From JBCBKL01 sp038521825 (lineage in GTDB: Bacteria > Pseudomonadota > Alphaproteobacteria > Rhodobacterales > Rhodobacteraceae), in contig JBCBKL010000032.1 in assembly GCA_038521825.1 (NCBI GenBank), positions 1-34,670 on the forward strand: a stretch of DNA of 34,670 bases. The letters run 5' to 3'. Positions 32,306 through 34,670 of this stretch are shown here, piece by piece. The notes below the pieces were generated by a model that searched no databases, had not been told where the DNA came from, and saw nothing but the letters and a program-made list of their open reading frames with translations. The position numbers and the translations under genes were made by a program. Numbering within the stretch: position 1 is the first letter of the stretch; the number at the start of each line of letters is the position of its first letter.

Positions 32306-32998
32306 TCAGCGCAGCTGATCAGCGGCGACGATAGGCCCATACTTCCCTTGCTGGATCAGCACTACGACAGGTTCATCCGATCCAATGTCGACCTCCAGAT
32401 CGAGCGGCCGCCTGCCATTCCATTCCGCCAGGATCACCCAATCGGTCGCGATGTTTCCGTACTTTAACGTGTGGCCCGCATTCTCGCCCCGGGTGATCTT
32501 GACCACCTCTTCGGGGTTATAACGCACCAGTTGGACCAGCAGATCCGAAAGGGCCTGCTTGGTTTCGGCCTTGATGATCAACTTTTTGTCCGCACGCTGC
32601 AGATCCAGTGCGACCGTCGAGGGGCGGGCCGCATGTTCTGCAATCGATTTCGTCAGTTCCATCGGGCGCGTGCCGACGATGTCGGTTATGCCGTTGACGA
32701 TCATCTGCGGGGTATAGACCGAACGACGCCCCGCCTCGATCGCATAACCCCGCTGGCGGTCGGTGTGCATCGGATCGGCGAATTCGTCCTTCCACCCGAT
32801 ATAGTCCCAATAGTCGACATGCAGCGCGAGGGCGATCACATCGTCCCGTTTGGCCAATTCGTGCAGCAGCTTGTCCGCCGGCGGACAAGAGGAACAACCC
32901 TGTGACGTGAAGAGTTCAACCACAACCGGCCCACCAGCCGAAACCGGAGCAACAAACATTGAAAGCGCAATCGCGAATGAACCCAGTATCTGGCGCAT
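32306..32998 (-). CDS. DUF1223 thioredoxin-fold exported protein
   Basis: A 230-residue protein with signal peptide (ILGSFAIALSMFVAPVSAGG) and, directly after the first strand, VVVELFTSQGCSSCPPADKL with Cys35-x2-Cys38, the DUF1223 hallmark. Blocks LHVDYWDYIGWKDEFADP and YTPQMIVNG also mark the family. It is a likely periplasmic redox protein of unknown target. DUF1223 genes are often beside acnA in alphaproteobacteria, as here, transcribed divergently from it across 231 bp. Confidence 0.9.
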   Translation of the reverse strand: MRQILGSFAIALSMFVAPVSAGGPVVVELFTSQGCSSCPPADKLLHELAKRDDVIALALHVDYWDYIGWKDEFADPMHTDRQRGYAIEAGRRSVYTPQMIVNGITDIVGTRPMELTKSIAEHAARPSTVALDLQRADKKLIIKAETKQALSDLLVQLVRYNPEEVVKITRGENAGHTLKYGNIATDWVILAEWNGRRPLDLEVDIGSDEPVVVLIQQGKYGPIVAADQLR

Positions 32999-33107
32999 GA
33001 TCAGACCATTTCATTTGTTCCGGCTTGACGTAAAACTTAGAGCGGCCGTGGCGCAATCGCCAATCAACGTTAGGTGAAGCCTGTTGCAATCCCATTCACG
33101 AAAATTT

Positions 33108-33127
33108 TGGTACACAATGGTATACAA
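33108..33127. promoter_or_regulatory. Tandem 10-bp operator upstream of acnA
   Basis: TGGTACACAA (33108-33117) is followed without gap by TGGTATACAA (33118-33127). They match TTGTATACAA, the palindrome between the icd genes, at 8 and 9 of 10 positions. Here and there the downstream copy extends identically as GTATACAAA and is followed a few bases later by TGC. The site is about 100 bp before acnA, so it could also influence the divergent DUF1223 gene. A GntR/FadR-type protein is inferred. Confidence 0.55.
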
Positions 33128-33147
33128 AATTGCCGCAGGGAGGTCGA

Positions 33148-33174
33148 ATGCAGTTGATCCGGTCGCGTCCATGA
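33148..33174 (+). CDS. Possible 8-aa leader peptide before acnA
   Basis: An ATG at 33148 follows a strong AGGGAGG at 33137-33143 and encodes MQLIRSRP then TGA (33172-33174). It lies between the acnA operator and the acnA ATG. The ribosome site is better than that of many real genes here. The short ORF could tune acnA translation or be fortuitous. No obvious sensing codon run is present. Confidence 0.3.
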   Translation: MQLIRSRP

Positions 33175-33229
33175 TGCAAGAGGCAGCTATCGAATTCCCG
33201 TTTCACACCTCATTCGAAGGGAGCGCGCC

Positions 33230-34670
33230 ATGCCCATCATGGTTGGTCAGGACACATCCAGAACCCGCAAGACATTGACGGCAAACGGCCAGTCCGTCGC
33301 ATACTACTCAATCCCGGCCGCGACCGAGGCCGGTTTGGGCGACTTCTCCAAATTGCCTGCCGCGCTCAAGGTGGTTCTGGAAAACATGCTGCGCTTTGAA
33401 GACGGCAAGACCGTCACCGTCGATGACATCAAAGCTTTTGCCGAATGGGCCGAAAAGGGCGGCAAGAACCCCCGCGAGATTGCTTACCGCCCTGCCCGCG
33501 TCCTGATGCAGGATTTCACCGGTGTGCCGGCGGTCGTCGACCTTGCCGCGATGCGCGATGGTCTGGTGGCCCTTGGCGGTGACCCTGAAAAGATCAACCC
33601 GCTGAACCCCGTCGACCTTGTCATTGACCACTCAGTGATGATCGACGAATTCGGCAACCCCCGCGCCTTCCAGATGAACGTAGACCGGGAATACGAACGC
33701 AACATGGAGCGTTACACGTTCCTCAAATGGGGCCAGTCCGCGTTCAACAATTTCCGCGTGGTCCCACCCGGGACGGGTATCTGCCACCAGGTGAACCTCG
33801 AATACCTGGCTCAGACGGTCTGGACCGACACCGACCAAAGCGGTGAGATGGTCGCCTACCCCGATACGCTTGTAGGCACTGACAGCCACACCACCATGGT
33901 GAACGGCGCGGCCGTTCTGGGTTGGGGCGTCGGCGGGATCGAGGCCGAGGCCGCGATGTTGGGCCAGCCGATTTCAATGCTGATCCCTGAGGTCATCGGC
34001 TTCGAGTTGACTGGCCGGATGGTCGAAGGCACAACGGGCACCGATCTCGTGCTTAAGGTTGTCGAAATGCTGCGCGCCAAGGGCGTCGTCAGCAAATTCG
34101 TCGAGTTCTATGGCGAAGGGCTCGATCACTTGCCACTGGCCGACCGCGCGACGATCGCCAACATGGCCCCCGAATACGGTGCCACCTGCGGCTTTTTCCC
34201 GATCGACGGTGAGACCCTGCGCTATCTGCGCCAAACGGGCCGCGAAGAGGGTCGGATCGCCCTGGTCGAGGCCTATGCCAAGGAAAACGGGTTCTGGCGC
34301 GACGCCGACTACGCGCCGGTTTACACCGACACGCTCCATCTCGACATGGGCACCATCGTTCCGGCAATATCGGGACCCAAGCGCCCCCAGGATTTTGTCG
34401 CGCTCACCGATGCCAAGGACGCCTTCCAGAAAGAGATGGAAGAGACTTTTAAGCGCCCAATGGGCAAGGAAGTGGCGGTCGAAGGCGAAGACTACACCAT
34501 GGAAAGCGGCAAGGTCGTGATCGCTTCGATCACCTCCTGCACCAACACCTCGAACCCATACGTGATGATCGGGGCGGGTCTGGTTGCTCGTAAGGCGCAT
34601 GCCCTTGGGCTGACCACCTGCGAACCGGGCGCCAGCGATGTCTTGACCCACGGTTTGCGGTTCAGCCCAA
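33230..34670 (+). CDS. acnA: Aconitate hydratase A, N-terminal half (3' end corrupted)
   Basis: Isomerises citrate to isocitrate using a 4Fe-4S cluster. The ATG at 33230 follows GAAGGGAG and starts MPIMVGQDTSRTRKTL. AcnA/IRP1 blocks are RVLMQDFTGVPAVVDLAAMR, LVIDHSVMIDEFG, the active-site loop TDSHTTMVNG, GWGVGGIEAEAAMLGQP, and the first cluster-Cys block SITSCTNTSNPYVM. About 461 of some 900 residues are genuine. After LVARKAHALGL (to 34612) the frame stays open but encodes nonsense, because the bases are inverted; the other strand there reads LNRKPWVKTSLAPGSQVV, the true continuation. Divergent from DUF1223. Confidence 0.96.
   Translation, partial: MPIMVGQDTSRTRKTLTANGQSVAYYSIPAATEAGLGDFSKLPAALKVVLENMLRFEDGKTVTVDDIKAFAEWAEKGGKNPREIAYRPARVLMQDFTGVPAVVDLAAMRDGLVALGGDPEKINPLNPVDLVIDHSVMIDEFGNPRAFQMNVDREYERNMERYTFLKWGQSAFNNFRVVPPGTGICHQVNLEYLAQTVWTDTDQSGEMVAYPDTLVGTDSHTTMVNGAAVLGWGVGGIEAEAAMLGQPISMLIPEVIGFELTGRMVEGTTGTDLVLKVVEMLRAKGVVSKFVEFYGEGLDHLPLADRATIANMAPEYGATCGFFPIDGETLRYLRQTGREEGRIALVEAYAKENGFWRDADYAPVYTDTLHLDMGTIVPAISGPKRPQDFVALTDAKDAFQKEMEETFKRPMGKEVAVEGEDYTMESGKVVIASITSCTNTSNPYVMIGAGLVARKAHALGLTTCEPGASDVLTHGLRFSP
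34611..34670. other. Inverted chimeric tail at the right edge
   Basis: The reverse complement of these 60 bases encodes aconitase residues that should follow 34612 in the forward direction. TTGGGCTGA at 34605-34613 recurs inverted as TCAGCCCAA at 34662-34670, while only one copy is expected in a real acnA. A TGA microhomology lies at the junction. This is the pattern of a fold-back strand-switch artefact at a contig end. Confidence 0.88.

Noticed and set aside
32318..32340. Palindrome GCTGATCAGC near the FliG-like/DUF1223 junction
   Set aside because: Short, lies within the DUF1223 coding end, and has no terminator features.
33084..33278. 64-aa plus-strand ORF across the acnA leader
   Set aside because: Overlaps the operator and the acnA start out of frame; only the short uORF at 33148 has a good ribosome site.

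Overview
The window looks like a Rhodobacterales (Roseobacter-group) alphaproteobacterial chromosome segment. The evidence is a DddP-type DMSP lyase with all known metal ligands, small Rhodobacterales families (DUF6455, DUF6314, Methyltransf_17-like), GC-rich codon use, a FnrL-type box, and a DUF1223 gene next to acnA. The species cannot be named. No tRNA, rRNA, CRISPR array, insertion sequence or prophage was seen.

Layout. 1-2246: two unrelated isocitrate dehydrogenases (monomeric, cut by the left edge, and dimeric) face away from each other across an operator-bearing gap. 2327-2881: a secreted lectin-like protein. 2878-9922: a six-gene minus-strand acyl-CoA operon in the style of pimeloyl/dicarboxylate degradation (fused hydratase/dehydrogenase, two acyl-CoA dehydrogenases, thioesterase, crotonase, CoA ligase). 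9997-10491: a small methyltransferase. 10639-16484: a complete peptide-type ABC importer (double ATPase, binding protein, two permeases). 16472-17224: a DUF3445 haem oxidative demethylase-like gene. 17370-18939: three overlapping genes for exported proteins, two related unknowns plus SCO1/SenC, each with a C-x3-C motif. 18943-19785: an RTX protein. 19786-21588: poorly recognised accessory DNA with two membrane-anchored unknowns. 21589-23454: a BLUF blue-light sensor followed by dddP. 23668-26322: MscS channel and an alpha/beta-hydrolase-OsmC fusion. 26354-28073: bioY, DUF6455, DUF6314 and a small exported protein, with an FNR-type box between bioY and the DUF6455 gene. 28155-32998: purB, a Rossmann-type unknown, two small exported Cys proteins (one with TPR-like repeats), a FliG-like protein and DUF1223. 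33230-end: acnA (partial).

Themes. The TCA genes at both ends (icd pair and acnA) carry nearly identical tandem 10-bp motifs of the FadR/GntR operator type, which suggests one regulator. The copper-style SCO1 trio has its own promoter-proximal direct repeats spaced two helical turns apart, and is the best candidate here for an undescribed small system.

Quality warning. The last 60 bases (34611-34670) are the reverse complement of what aconitase should encode there. The right edge is therefore very probably a fold-back assembly or amplification chimera, and acnA should be trusted only to about 34612.
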